NCBI GenBank assembly: GCA_045639845.1
Contig: JAZUDW010000043.1
Coordinates: 1 to 7,428, forward strand
From: Colimorpha sp045639845
GTDB taxonomy: Bacteria; Bacteroidota; Bacteroidia; Bacteroidales; P3
Direction: 5' to 3'
DNA: 7,428 nucleotides
The notes under the pieces are model-generated. The model was not told where the DNA came from. It did not search any database and saw only the letters and a list, made by a program, of their open reading frames with translations. This document shows positions 1-5,680 of the stretch, piece by piece; the stretch's first letter is position 1; each line of letters begins with the position of its first letter. A program made the translations under genes and the position numbers.

Positions 1-94
1 TGCCCCTGCAGCTCCTGCAGCTCCAGCTCCTGCCTTTGCTCAGGCTCCCACTACTACTATTCCTGGCGAAAGCGGCGACGATCTTCCTTTCTAA
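1..94 (+). CDS. ssb: Single-stranded DNA-binding protein, C-terminal fragment
   Basis: Only the last 30 codons are in the window; the frame is entered at base 2 and the stop is TAA at 92-94. The visible part is an Ala/Pro-rich linker (APAAPAAPAPAFAQAP), then TTTIPGES and the end GDDLPF. An acidic tip ending in D-D-[IL]-P-F after a disordered Pro/Ala/Gln-rich linker is the hallmark of bacterial SSB, where the tip docks replication, recombination and repair enzymes. The OB fold that binds DNA would lie upstream, outside the window. The linker DNA contains a 9-bp tandem repeat (CCTGCAGCT at 5-13 and 14-22), so linker length may vary by slippage. The identification rests only on this tail and linker; any protein with the same tip would look alike, but the match is very typical. 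Confidence 0.78.
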   Translation, partial: APAAPAAPAPAFAQAPTTTIPGESGDDLPF

Positions 95-107
95 TTCAAT
101 AATGATT

Positions 108-145
108 AACCAGCAGGATATACCCTTATAGGTATCCTGCTGGTT
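108..145 (+). terminator. Perfect 13-bp hairpin after ssb, probable terminator
   Basis: The arms AACCAGCAGGATA (108-120) and TATCCTGCTGGTT (133-145) pair perfectly around a 12-nt loop. The hairpin begins 14 nt after the ssb stop and ends 14 nt before the ATG of the next gene, where an intrinsic terminator would be expected. The following T tract is short (TTT, then GCTAT), so termination may be weak or read-through. Because the stem is symmetrical it could also act on the minus strand, where the tract after the stem is TAATCATTATT. Confidence 0.6.
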
Positions 146-159
146 TGCTATACGCGACA

Positions 160-708
160 ATGGACAAAACGGAATGCAGAAAGTTGGTACGGGCTGCCAA
201 GAAAGAAGTGCCTTTGGAAGATAAGAAACGTCGTTCGCAGACTATCATGGAGTGTGTGGAGCAGCTTGACTCGTTCAAGAAAGCCCGCACAGTGCTCCTT
301 TATTGGTCTATGGACGATGAGGTCTATACGCAGGATTTCTGCAACAAATGGTATGGTAGCAAATGTTTGCTTCTGCCTTGTGTTGATGGCGATGATCTTC
401 GTCTGCGTCAGTACACTGGTCCCGATTGTCTTCAAGCAGGGCCTCAGTTTGGCATCGGTGAGCCCACTGGCCCCGAGTTTACAGCGCTCGACGAAGTGGA
501 GATGATCGTTGTGCCGGGTGTTGCTTTCGACAAACACAACAACCGTATGGGCCGTGGTCGTGGTTTCTACGATCGACTGCTAAAATCGACACCCAATGCC
601 TATAAGGTAGGTGTGGCTTTCAACTTTCAGTTCTTCGACAGCATCCCTGTAGAGGCTTTCGATGTTCCGATGAACTATGTGGTTGTAGAGCCAGCTGGTA
701 ATAAATAA
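160..708 (+). CDS. fau: 5-formyltetrahydrofolate cyclo-ligase (MTHFS family)
   Basis: This cytosolic enzyme converts 5-formyl-THF to 5,10-methenyl-THF with ATP, returning a storage or inhibitory folate to the one-carbon pool. The protein has 182 residues, the usual size for the family. The signature lies in the C-terminal half: VVPGVAFD (117-124) runs into DKHNNRMGRGRGFYDRLL (124-141), containing the glycine-rich GRGRGFYDR loop that binds ATP phosphate. The basic N-terminus (K3, R7, K8, R11) is also typical. The frame stays open upstream to a TTG at 145, but that codon is the end of the terminator hairpin's right arm, and the extra residues (LYAT) add nothing; ATG 160 is preferred. The next gene begins 32 nt downstream, so the two may be co-transcribed. 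Identification is secure. The symbol follows E. coli fau/ygfA. Confidence 0.93.
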   Translation: MDKTECRKLVRAAKKEVPLEDKKRRSQTIMECVEQLDSFKKARTVLLYWSMDDEVYTQDFCNKWYGSKCLLLPCVDGDDLRLRQYTGPDCLQAGPQFGIGEPTGPEFTALDEVEMIVVPGVAFDKHNNRMGRGRGFYDRLLKSTPNAYKVGVAFNFQFFDSIPVEAFDVPMNYVVVEPAGNK

Positions 709-740
709 TTGGTCTTACTTTATTTTGAAAGGATTACGCT

Positions 741-1283
741 ATGCCGATGTTCCCCACCCCCAGTCCCCGTCAGTTTCATTACAAACCACGCTTCTATGAT
801 CCCGATAAGGAGGAATGGGAGTTGACGAAGCTGAAATATGGTTACAAAGAGGATCCGGTGACACACAAGCGTATTGTTGACGATCCTGCAACTGAAAACG
901 GTAGTGCCGACACTGAACAAAACTCGTCGGTAGATACGTCTTCGGAAGTGGCGTATTTCGACAATCTTCTCAAACGTATGGATGAAGAAGAACGTAAATC
1001 ACAAAGCAAGCTTACTGTGAACGACTTGTTTCGCAAGAGAAAGATGCCTACGTTCAACTATCAACCGCGTTTCTCGGGCGGCGGCGCTGCAAAAGATGAG
1101 AATGGCGAGATCAAGCAGATTTATCCCCAAGGTCAGGAAATCATGGAACGTATGCGACGTCGGAAGATATCTCGTCGTTTCGATATGGAGGACACCGATT
1201 ATTTCAAGCCCGTTCCTGCTGGAAAGATTATGATTTATGTGTTACTTGTGTTTGCGCTTGTATGGTGGGTGTTGATGCCGTAG
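741..1283 (+). CDS. Uncharacterised protein with C-terminal membrane anchor and duplicated F-x-Y-x-P-R-F motif
   Basis: I do not recognise a function. The 180-residue protein is highly charged and soluble-looking, with no N-terminal signal. It ends in one hydrophobic segment (about 163-178, IMIYVLLVFALVWWVL) followed only by MP, so it resembles a tail-anchored or single-pass protein with its bulk in the cytoplasm. Two copies of one short motif are visible: RQFHYKPRF at 10-18 and PTFNYQPRF at 103-111. Between them is a polar, acidic region (about 36-75) rich in Glu, Asp and Ser, and after the second copy a strongly basic patch (RMRRRKISRR, about 137-146). It lies 32 nt after the cyclo-ligase stop and 41 nt before panD. 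I recall similar small membrane-anchored hypotheticals in Bacteroidales, but cannot name a family. That it is a real gene is likely from its length, spacing and ordered composition. Confidence 0.8.
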   Translation: MPMFPTPSPRQFHYKPRFYDPDKEEWELTKLKYGYKEDPVTHKRIVDDPATENGSADTEQNSSVDTSSEVAYFDNLLKRMDEEERKSQSKLTVNDLFRKRKMPTFNYQPRFSGGGAAKDENGEIKQIYPQGQEIMERMRRRKISRRFDMEDTDYFKPVPAGKIMIYVLLVFALVWWVLMP

Positions 1284-1324
1284 CCCCTTGTCCTATTCTA
1301 CTGTTTCTTTGAAAAAACAATCTT

Positions 1325-1669
1325 ATGTTTATTGAAGTACTAAAATCAAAAATACATAGAGTTACCGTTACAGAAGGCAACTTGGATTATATTGGTAGTA
1401 TCACTATCGACGAAGCCCTGCTCGAAGCCGCCGGTATGATAGAGAACGAACGTGTAGATATCTACAATATTACAAACGGGGAGCGTTTCAGCACCTATGC
1501 TATCAAAGGCGAACGCAACTCGGGAGTGATAGGTCTCAATGGTGCAGCCGCCCACAAGGCTGCTGTTGGCGATCTTGTGATCATTGCATCCTATTGTTCT
1601 ATGGATTTCGAAGAAGCTAAACAGTGGCACCCCACCGTTATCTTCCCCAAAGATAATCATTTGGCATAG
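1325..1669 (+). CDS. panD: Aspartate 1-decarboxylase, pyruvoyl-dependent
   Basis: PanD makes beta-alanine from L-aspartate for pantothenate and CoA synthesis. It is made as an inactive proenzyme that self-cleaves between Gly24 and Ser25, Ser25 becoming the catalytic pyruvoyl group. Both residues are present (YIGSI, 22-26). Other conserved active-site residues known in the family are in register: K9, H11, R54 and Y58 (E-R-F-S-T-Y, 53-58), and the GLNGAAAH loop (about 70-77). At 114 residues it is a little shorter than E. coli PanD (126) but complete. The start is preceded by the A-rich leader TTGAAAAAACAATCTT, typical of Bacteroidota initiation sites. panC, often next to panD in relatives, is not in the window: the upstream neighbour is the membrane-anchored hypothetical. 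Identification is secure. Confidence 0.96.
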   Translation: MFIEVLKSKIHRVTVTEGNLDYIGSITIDEALLEAAGMIENERVDIYNITNGERFSTYAIKGERNSGVIGLNGAAAHKAAVGDLVIIASYCSMDFEEAKQWHPTVIFPKDNHLA

Positions 1670-2045
1670 CAAAGGGGTAGAGCCCCCCTCCGCCTTGGAG
1701 CGCACGTGGCCATAATGCCTCCATCAATGATCCTATAGGGGGATTTTGAGTGCACAAAAGCAAGAACGATTGTCGGCTGTGGCCCTGTCCTATGAAAAAG
1801 AACAGCACCAAGGGGCTTCCCATCATGCCACTGATCATCGAAGAAGTCGGTAAAAGGCAGTACTCTATGAGTATGACAAACGAAAAAACAATGACCTTGA
1901 TACATCAACCCCAATGGTTTTCCTGTATCATTCGTTGTCAAATCATAAGAGGTTTGTTATCCTTATTGTAGCGGCACTTCGAAAAAAACAGGGTGAAATA
2001 AACCAACAATTAAAGCATTCTTTATCGTTCAACAAAGAAGAATAT
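1670..2045 (+). other. 376-nt spacer between panD and the flippase-like gene, no convincing gene
   Basis: No protein family is recognisable in any frame here. A 60-codon ORF (ATG 1792, stop ending 1971; a GTG at 1750 would extend it) and a 94-codon antisense ORF (1657-1941) exist, but neither resembles a known protein. The downstream gene's frame is also open back to an ATG at 1914, which I treat as accidental. Small structures seen are GGGG (1674-1677) facing CCCC (1683-1686) across a 5-nt loop just after the panD stop, and the palindrome TTGAT-AC-ATCAA (1897-1908). The last 60 nt are A-rich, as expected for a Bacteroidota leader. No clear TTTG...TAnnTTTG promoter was found. The spacer may hold a leader, a promoter or a decayed gene. 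Confidence 0.5.
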
Positions 2046-3059
2046 ATGAAGAAAAGTACCATCGGCGACATTTTAAAACTGGTAATCTTTATTGGCATCG
2101 GCGTCTTTTTCATTTATTGGTCGTTCCATAAACTGAGTGCCGACGATATAGATGCCTTTATCGATTCCTTCCACCAAGCTCATTGGGAGTTTGTGGGTAT
2201 AGCTATGCTGGTGGCCTTATTGAGTCATCTGGTACGGGCCGCGCGATGGACACTTCTTTTCAAACCGTTGGGTATCAAACCACACCTCATCAACGTCTTC
2301 GGTTCGGTAATGGTTGCGTATATGGCCAATCTCGCTTTCCCTCGATTGGGCGAGGTGCTGCGTTGTGCCATGCTTCGCAATAGTGAGAACATACCCATGG
2401 AGAAATCCCTGGGTACTGTAGTGACAGAGCGCATTGTCGATGTGTTTGCATTTGGATGTGTAGTGCTGTTGGGTCTGTTGTTGGCCTTTGGCACGCTCAA
2501 AGATTGGCTCTACAATGCCCTGCTTACCAAGGTGGAGTCGCTCCCCAGTCTAGCCTTTTTAGCTGGAGTGGCCGTAGGGCTGTCCATCGTGGCGGTGATC
2601 CTGTATCGAGTATTCCGAGAGAAATTGGAACAGATAGCCATTGTGAAGAAAATCAAAGGGCTCATCGTCAATTTCATGGATGGTCTCAAGAGTATCTTTC
2701 ACATGGGTGCCGTTAATACTATCCTCTTCATCATCTATAGCCTGTTGATCTATTTCCTTTATATTCTTGGAGGATGGGTAATCTTCTTGGCATTCGACGA
2801 AACCGTATCTCTGCCCTTCATGGCCGCCTTCATGCTCTATCTCTTTGGCTCGGTAGGCATGACGGTATCGCAGGGTGGTATAGGAGCCTATCCCTATCTG
2901 GTTCAGCAGTCTCTCAACATCTACCTCATATCCGTGCCCATAGGGCTGGCTTGCGGATGGATGCTTTGGGGATCGCAGCAGGTGGTCAACATTGTATTTG
3001 GAATGGTGTTCCTTATCTATTTTTCGCTCAAAAAGAAAAAACATACCAGCGAGGCATGA
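2046..3059 (+). CDS. Flippase-like polytopic membrane protein (LPG_synthase_TM / UPF0104 family)
   Basis: This 337-residue inner-membrane protein has about seven or eight hydrophobic segments, including roughly 10-28, 49-63, 84-98, 135-153, 175-193 and several between 220 and 330. It matches the transmembrane domain family shared with MprF/lysylphosphatidylglycerol synthases (PF03706, COG0392). The conserved block is clear: ARW (66-68), NLAFPRLGEVLR (95-106), then SLGTVVTERIVD (121-132), with a Gly-rich VGMTVSQGGIGAYP loop near residue 280. No aminoacyl-transferase domain follows, so it is not a full MprF; substrates of stand-alone members are mostly unknown, with lipid or lipid-linked glycan transport often proposed. 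ATG 2046 is chosen over ATG 1914 because the extra 44 residues are not family-like, and because 2046 follows an A-rich AACAAAGAAGAATAT leader and opens the usual Lys-rich end before TM1. rfaE2 starts 39 nt downstream, suggesting an envelope operon. Confidence 0.88.
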   Translation: MKKSTIGDILKLVIFIGIGVFFIYWSFHKLSADDIDAFIDSFHQAHWEFVGIAMLVALLSHLVRAARWTLLFKPLGIKPHLINVFGSVMVAYMANLAFPRLGEVLRCAMLRNSENIPMEKSLGTVVTERIVDVFAFGCVVLLGLLLAFGTLKDWLYNALLTKVESLPSLAFLAGVAVGLSIVAVILYRVFREKLEQIAIVKKIKGLIVNFMDGLKSIFHMGAVNTILFIIYSLLIYFLYILGGWVIFLAFDETVSLPFMAAFMLYLFGSVGMTVSQGGIGAYPYLVQQSLNIYLISVPIGLACGWMLWGSQQVVNIVFGMVFLIYFSLKKKKHTSEA

Positions 3060-3064
3060 ATCTC

Positions 3065-3076
3065 GTTATTAATAAC
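3065..3076. other. 12-bp perfect palindrome in the flippase-rfaE2 gap
   Basis: GTTATTAATAAC reads the same on both strands and begins 5 nt after the flippase stop codon, 22 nt before the rfaE2 ATG. It is AT-rich and short, so it may be chance. If functional, it could be a binding site for a dimeric regulator. No loop separates the arms, so it is not a terminator. Confidence 0.2.
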
Positions 3077-3098
3077 CAGGTCCCCCACCACTATCATC

Positions 3099-3596
3099 AT
3101 GATGAATAGACTGCAGCAGATATCAAACAAGATTGTCTCTCTATCGGAAATAGCAGCAATCCGGTCCGCCTTCGGCAATACCCGACGTGTGGTGTTCACC
3201 AACGGATGTTTTGATATCCTGCATCGTGGCCACGTGAGCTATCTGGCACAAGCCCGCGACCTGGGCGATATGTTGGTGTTGGGTCTGAATAGCGATGCCT
3301 CCGTGCGTCGCCTCAAAGGGCCCTCGCGTCCCATCAACGACGAGCAGAGTCGAGCTTTGGTGTTGGCCTCGTTGGAGTGTATAGATTATGTAGTCCTCTT
3401 TTCCGACGATACCCCATACCGTCTCATTGAGGCCGTGCAGCCCGATATCCTTGTCAAGGGTGGCGACTATGTGATAGAAAATATTGTCGGCTATGATATC
3501 GTTAAAGCCCGAGGCGGGGTGGTTCAGACGTTGCCATTCGTTGATGGTTTTTCCACCACAGACATCGTGAACCGCATGTCCTCCTCAAAGTCATAA
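3099..3596 (+). CDS. rfaE2: D-glycero-beta-D-manno-heptose 1-phosphate adenylyltransferase (RfaE domain II)
   Basis: This enzyme transfers AMP from ATP to heptose 1-phosphate, giving the ADP-heptose used for the LPS inner core. The 165-residue protein corresponds to the C-terminal half of bifunctional HldE. It has the nucleotidyltransferase signature FTNGCFDILHRGH (33-45; HxGH at 42-45), NSDASVRRLKG (64-74), RPINDEQSRALVLASL (77-92), KGGDY (120-124) and the late FSTTDIV segment. No kinase domain (HldA, RfaE1) is fused or adjacent, so heptose 7-phosphate kinase and GmhA/GmhB must be encoded elsewhere; separate proteins are usual in Bacteroidota. There are two consecutive ATGs, at 3099 and 3102, and either could start. 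It lies between a flippase-like protein and an outer-membrane barrel, consistent with an envelope role. Identification is strong; a related cytidylyltransferase is less likely because the whole RfaE2 motif set fits. Confidence 0.92.
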   Translation: MMNRLQQISNKIVSLSEIAAIRSAFGNTRRVVFTNGCFDILHRGHVSYLAQARDLGDMLVLGLNSDASVRRLKGPSRPINDEQSRALVLASLECIDYVVLFSDDTPYRLIEAVQPDILVKGGDYVIENIVGYDIVKARGGVVQTLPFVDGFSTTDIVNRMSSSKS

Positions 3597-3649
3597 AAGA
3601 TGACGATCAACTTTTTGCAAGTATCTGAAACATTTGATATTGTATTGAA

Positions 3650-4309
3650 ATGAAGAAAAACATAAAACTCATAATAGTAGCCGTAGTGATGGCGTGCGCC
3701 GCCAGTACCACCGGAGTGATGGCCCAACGCGGACGTCATAGTGAGCCGCGTTTCGACTTCACTGCTTTGGCGGGTCTCTCTATGAGCCAGATTGACGGCG
3801 ACGGTGCCGGCTTCTACAACCTCTTCGGCTATCAAGCCGGTATCAATACCACCTTCCCCTTGGGTGAAGACGCCGATAGTCCCATCCGTATGATGGTGGA
3901 GATAGGTTTGATGCAGAAAGGCTCACGTATTCCCAGCATCGACCGTAAGATAAAACTCTCGTATGTAGAACTGCCATTGGCACTCACCTATGCCATGCGT
4001 ATGGGCGATGACAATCAGCTGCGCGTGGGCGCCGGCATAGCGCCAGCCTTCCTTGCCGATGCATCGGTGCTCGATTTCGGCACCGTCGAAAACGTAGAGC
4101 AGCAGAGCAACTATCGTTCGTTCGACCGCCTGCCGCTTATGCTCGACGCCCAGGTCCGTTTGGGCGAACACCTAGGTGTCTTCGTGCGTTACTACAATTC
4201 CCTCCTGCCTGTTACTCTCGTTAGTGGCACAGGCACATACCGCATCTTTCGCAGCAACATGGGCGTGTTCAACCGCAACCTTGTGGCAGGCCTCTCTTTC
4301 TGTTTCTAA
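3650..4309 (+). CDS. Small outer-membrane beta-barrel protein (PorT / OMP_b-brl_2 type)
   Basis: The 219-residue protein starts with a clear signal peptide: MKKNIK, a hydrophobic core to about residue 22, then VMA-Q with likely cleavage around 25/26. The mature part opens with RFDFTALAGLSMSQIDGDG and continues as alternating short amphipathic strands and Gly/Asp turns (FGYQAGINTTFPL, MMVEIGLMQKG, LSYVELPLALTYAM, LRVGAGIAPAF). It ends in LVAGLSFCF, the terminal Phe being the usual signal for barrel insertion. These traits match the Bacteroidota outer-membrane beta-barrel family PF13568; the specific role is unknown. Cys16 lies in VMAC, but Met at -2 does not fit a lipobox, so a lipoprotein is unlikely. 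It follows rfaE2 by 53 nt and may be the last gene of that group, although no terminator is evident before the repeat-rich spacer. Confidence 0.85.
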   Translation: MKKNIKLIIVAVVMACAASTTGVMAQRGRHSEPRFDFTALAGLSMSQIDGDGAGFYNLFGYQAGINTTFPLGEDADSPIRMMVEIGLMQKGSRIPSIDRKIKLSYVELPLALTYAMRMGDDNQLRVGAGIAPAFLADASVLDFGTVENVEQQSNYRSFDRLPLMLDAQVRLGEHLGVFVRYYNSLLPVTLVSGTGTYRIFRSNMGVFNRNLVAGLSFCF

Positions 4310-4340
4310 TCCGTAAATATCAAAATAGTGGAAATTATAG

Positions 4341-4498
4341 TTGATTTATTCGTGATGAGTGATCGGTGAGGCTATCACTGATTAATTGTTTATTTGAGGG
4401 AGTCTGCAATCATCAAATCAACAGATAAACAGTTCAACAAATCAACAATAATTCAGTATTAGCTGATCTTTCTTCACTGATCACTTTATTCAAATCAA
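4341..4498 (+). repeat. Upstream copy of trxB-flanking repeat, itself an imperfect palindrome
   Basis: Bases 4341-4448 recur in inverted orientation at 5681-5789. Reading along this copy, the blocks are 4341-4376 (35 of 36 identical to the reverse complement of 5754-5789), 4387-4404 (17 of 18, against 5718-5735) and 4424-4448 (21 of 25, against 5681-5705). The segment is also an imperfect palindrome. Its left arm (4341-4369: TTGATTT, 11 nt, GTGATCGGTGA) faces a shorter right arm (4474-4498: TCACTGATCAC, 7 nt, AAATCAA). The word AAATCAACA occurs at 4415, 4439 and 4492, and again at 5783. There is no coding frame. The right end stops about 47 nt before the trxB ATG, so it may also carry or disturb the trxB promoter. 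Confidence 0.8.
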
Positions 4499-4545
4499 CA
4501 AATCGACATCCTTATCGATAACTAAAAAATAAAAATATCAATACT

Positions 4546-5472
4546 ATGGAACATACACGTTGTTTAATCATTGGTTCTGGTCCTGCTGGCTACACCGCAG
4601 GTATCTATACAGGTCGTGCCGACCTCAAACCCATTATTTACGAAGGTCTTCAACCCAATGGTCAGCTCACCATGACCACCGAGATCGAGAATTTCCCCGG
4701 CTATCCCGAGGGCATCTCCGGCAACGATATGATGCTCGATCTTCGCAAACAAGCCGAGCGTTTTGGTGCCGATATCCGCAGCGGTGTCATCGAAAAAGTA
4801 GATCTCAGCAGCCGCCCGTTCCATGCTGTTGATGATGGTGGCCGCGAGATCGAAGCCGAAGCTATCATCATTGCCACTGGTGCCACCGCCCGCTGGTTGG
4901 GTCTCGACAGCGAGAAGCAGCTCTATGGTCAGGGTGTGTCGGCTTGTGCCACCTGCGACGGTTTCTTCTACCGTGGTCTCGACGTGGCCGTAGTAGGTGG
5001 TGGCGACACGGCTTGCGAGGAAGCCAACTACCTCTCCACCCTCTGCAACAAAGTATATCAGATCGTGCGCCGCGATGAGCTCCGTGCCAGCAAGGCCATG
5101 CAGCACAAAGTGCTCACCAACCCCAAGATCGAAGTGCTTTGGAACAGCGTCACCGAGAAAATCTGCGGCGACGATATGGACGGTGTCACCGGTGCCGACC
5201 TCAAAGATGTGAAGACTGGCGAGACCAAGCATATCGATATCGCTGGTTTCTTCGTTGCTATTGGCCACCAGCCCCAGACGGCCTTCCTCAATGGTCAGCT
5301 CGAACTTGATGCCGAAGGCTACATCAAGGTACAAAACCCCAGCAGTGCCACCAGCGTCGAAGGTGTCTTCGCTGCAGGCGATGTATGCGATCCTCACTAT
5401 CGTCAGGCCATCGTGGCAGCCGCCAAAGGCTGTGTGGCCGCCATGGATGTTGAGCGTTTCTTGAATAAATAA
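4546..5472 (+). CDS. trxB: Thioredoxin-disulfide reductase
   Basis: TrxB is a cytosolic FAD enzyme that passes electrons from NADPH to thioredoxin. The 308-residue length is typical of the low-molecular-weight bacterial type. In order: the FAD dinucleotide motif GSGPAG (10-15); the redox-active pair C134-A-T-C137 followed by D138; a second Rossmann motif GGGDTACEEA (151-160) for NADPH; VRRDELRA (174-181), whose Arg residues contact the NADPH 2'-phosphate; and the C-terminal FAD segment GVFAAGDVCDPHYRQ. Nothing is truncated. The start follows the A-rich leader AACTAAAAAATAAAAATATC, usual for Bacteroidota. The gene is isolated from its neighbours by 236 nt upstream and 341 nt downstream, and both spacers contain inverted copies of one repeat. 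A 200-bp element with terminal inverted repeats begins at the base after the stop codon. It is probably transcribed alone. Confidence 0.97.
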   Translation: MEHTRCLIIGSGPAGYTAGIYTGRADLKPIIYEGLQPNGQLTMTTEIENFPGYPEGISGNDMMLDLRKQAERFGADIRSGVIEKVDLSSRPFHAVDDGGREIEAEAIIIATGATARWLGLDSEKQLYGQGVSACATCDGFFYRGLDVAVVGGGDTACEEANYLSTLCNKVYQIVRRDELRASKAMQHKVLTNPKIEVLWNSVTEKICGDDMDGVTGADLKDVKTGETKHIDIAGFFVAIGHQPQTAFLNGQLELDAEGYIKVQNPSSATSVEGVFAAGDVCDPHYRQAIVAAAKGCVAAMDVERFLNK

Positions 5473-5672
5473 TATAGTGATCGGTAAGGCTCCCGAGGGT
5501 CGCTCTTTATTTGGTGAATCGCTTATTTGTTAGATCCACTGCGGTCTCAGATCTTCGGTTGGATTGATTGTTGCGTACCTCAACGCGACCGAAGGGAGCC
5601 CTCAGGTCAACCAGAGGCCGGCGACCGCAGTGGAGCTGGCTGCGATAATCTTACTGATAACCGATCACTATA
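5473..5672 (+). mobile_element. 200-bp MITE-like element with 13-bp terminal inverted repeats
   Basis: TATAGTGATCGGT (5473-5485) and ACCGATCACTATA (5660-5672) are perfect inverted repeats bounding a 200-bp segment. The left end is the base directly after the trxB TAA. ATAA occurs just outside both ends (5469-5472 and 5673-5676) and could be a 4-bp target duplication, but the flanks are AT-rich, so this is weak. The interior is GC-rich compared with the neighbouring spacer and contains two inverted pairs: 5488-5503 with 5585-5600 (13 of 16) and 5535-5546 with 5623-5634 (12 of 12). There is no ORF of note and no transposase, so if mobile it would be non-autonomous. It could instead be a static palindromic repeat or a structured 3' region. 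Confidence 0.5.
5535..5634 (+). repeat. Perfect 12-bp inverted pair inside the 200-bp element
   Basis: TCCACTGCGGTC (5535-5546) pairs perfectly with GACCGCAGTGGA (5623-5634). A second pair, GGCTCCC-gag-GGTCGC (5488-5503) with GCGACC-gaa-GGGAGCC (5585-5600), crosses it: one strand of each lies inside the other. In RNA or single-stranded DNA both cannot form as simple nested hairpins, so the arrangement is either pseudoknot-like or two alternative folds. No T tract follows, so a plain terminator is not supported. Confidence 0.6.
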
Positions 5673-5680
5673 ATAAACTG

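Noticed and set aside
145..159. TTG start at 145 for the cyclo-ligase
   Set aside because: The codon overlaps the end of the terminator stem, and ATG 160 gives a normal-length N-terminus.
719..730. TATTTTG before the membrane-anchored hypothetical as a -7 promoter element
   Set aside because: It is one base short of TAnnTTTG and no clear TTTG lies at the right distance upstream; co-transcription with the cyclo-ligase is simpler.
1829..1837. CACTGATCA in the panD spacer as another copy of the trxB-flanking core
   Set aside because: Only 9 bases match and no surrounding sequence agrees, so chance is the simpler reading.
1914..2045. N-terminal extension of the flippase-like protein from ATG 1914
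   Set aside because: The 44 added residues are not membrane-like or family-like, and ATG 2046 has an A-rich leader and a typical Lys-rich start before TM1.
3614..3649. Bacteroidota-type promoter (TTTG ... TAnnTTTG) before the small barrel gene
   Set aside because: A TTTG is present at 3614-3617, but the -7 region (TATTGTAT) matches poorly and would leave almost no leader before the ATG at 3650.
3686..3697. Lipobox (VMAC) making the small barrel a lipoprotein
   Set aside because: Met at the -2 position is outside the usual lipobox, and a later VMA-Q site plus the terminal Phe fit an ordinary secreted barrel.
4411..4500. CRISPR-like array from repeated AAATCAACA
   Set aside because: The repeats are 9 bp, unevenly spaced (24 and 53 nt apart) and lack unique spacers of constant length; they belong to the palindromic repeat.
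4564..5397. Long antisense reading frame (277 codons, minus strand) inside trxB
   Set aside because: It mirrors trxB codons, matches no family I recognise, and trxB itself has all its motifs; high-GC third positions on the coding strand readily leave such frames open.
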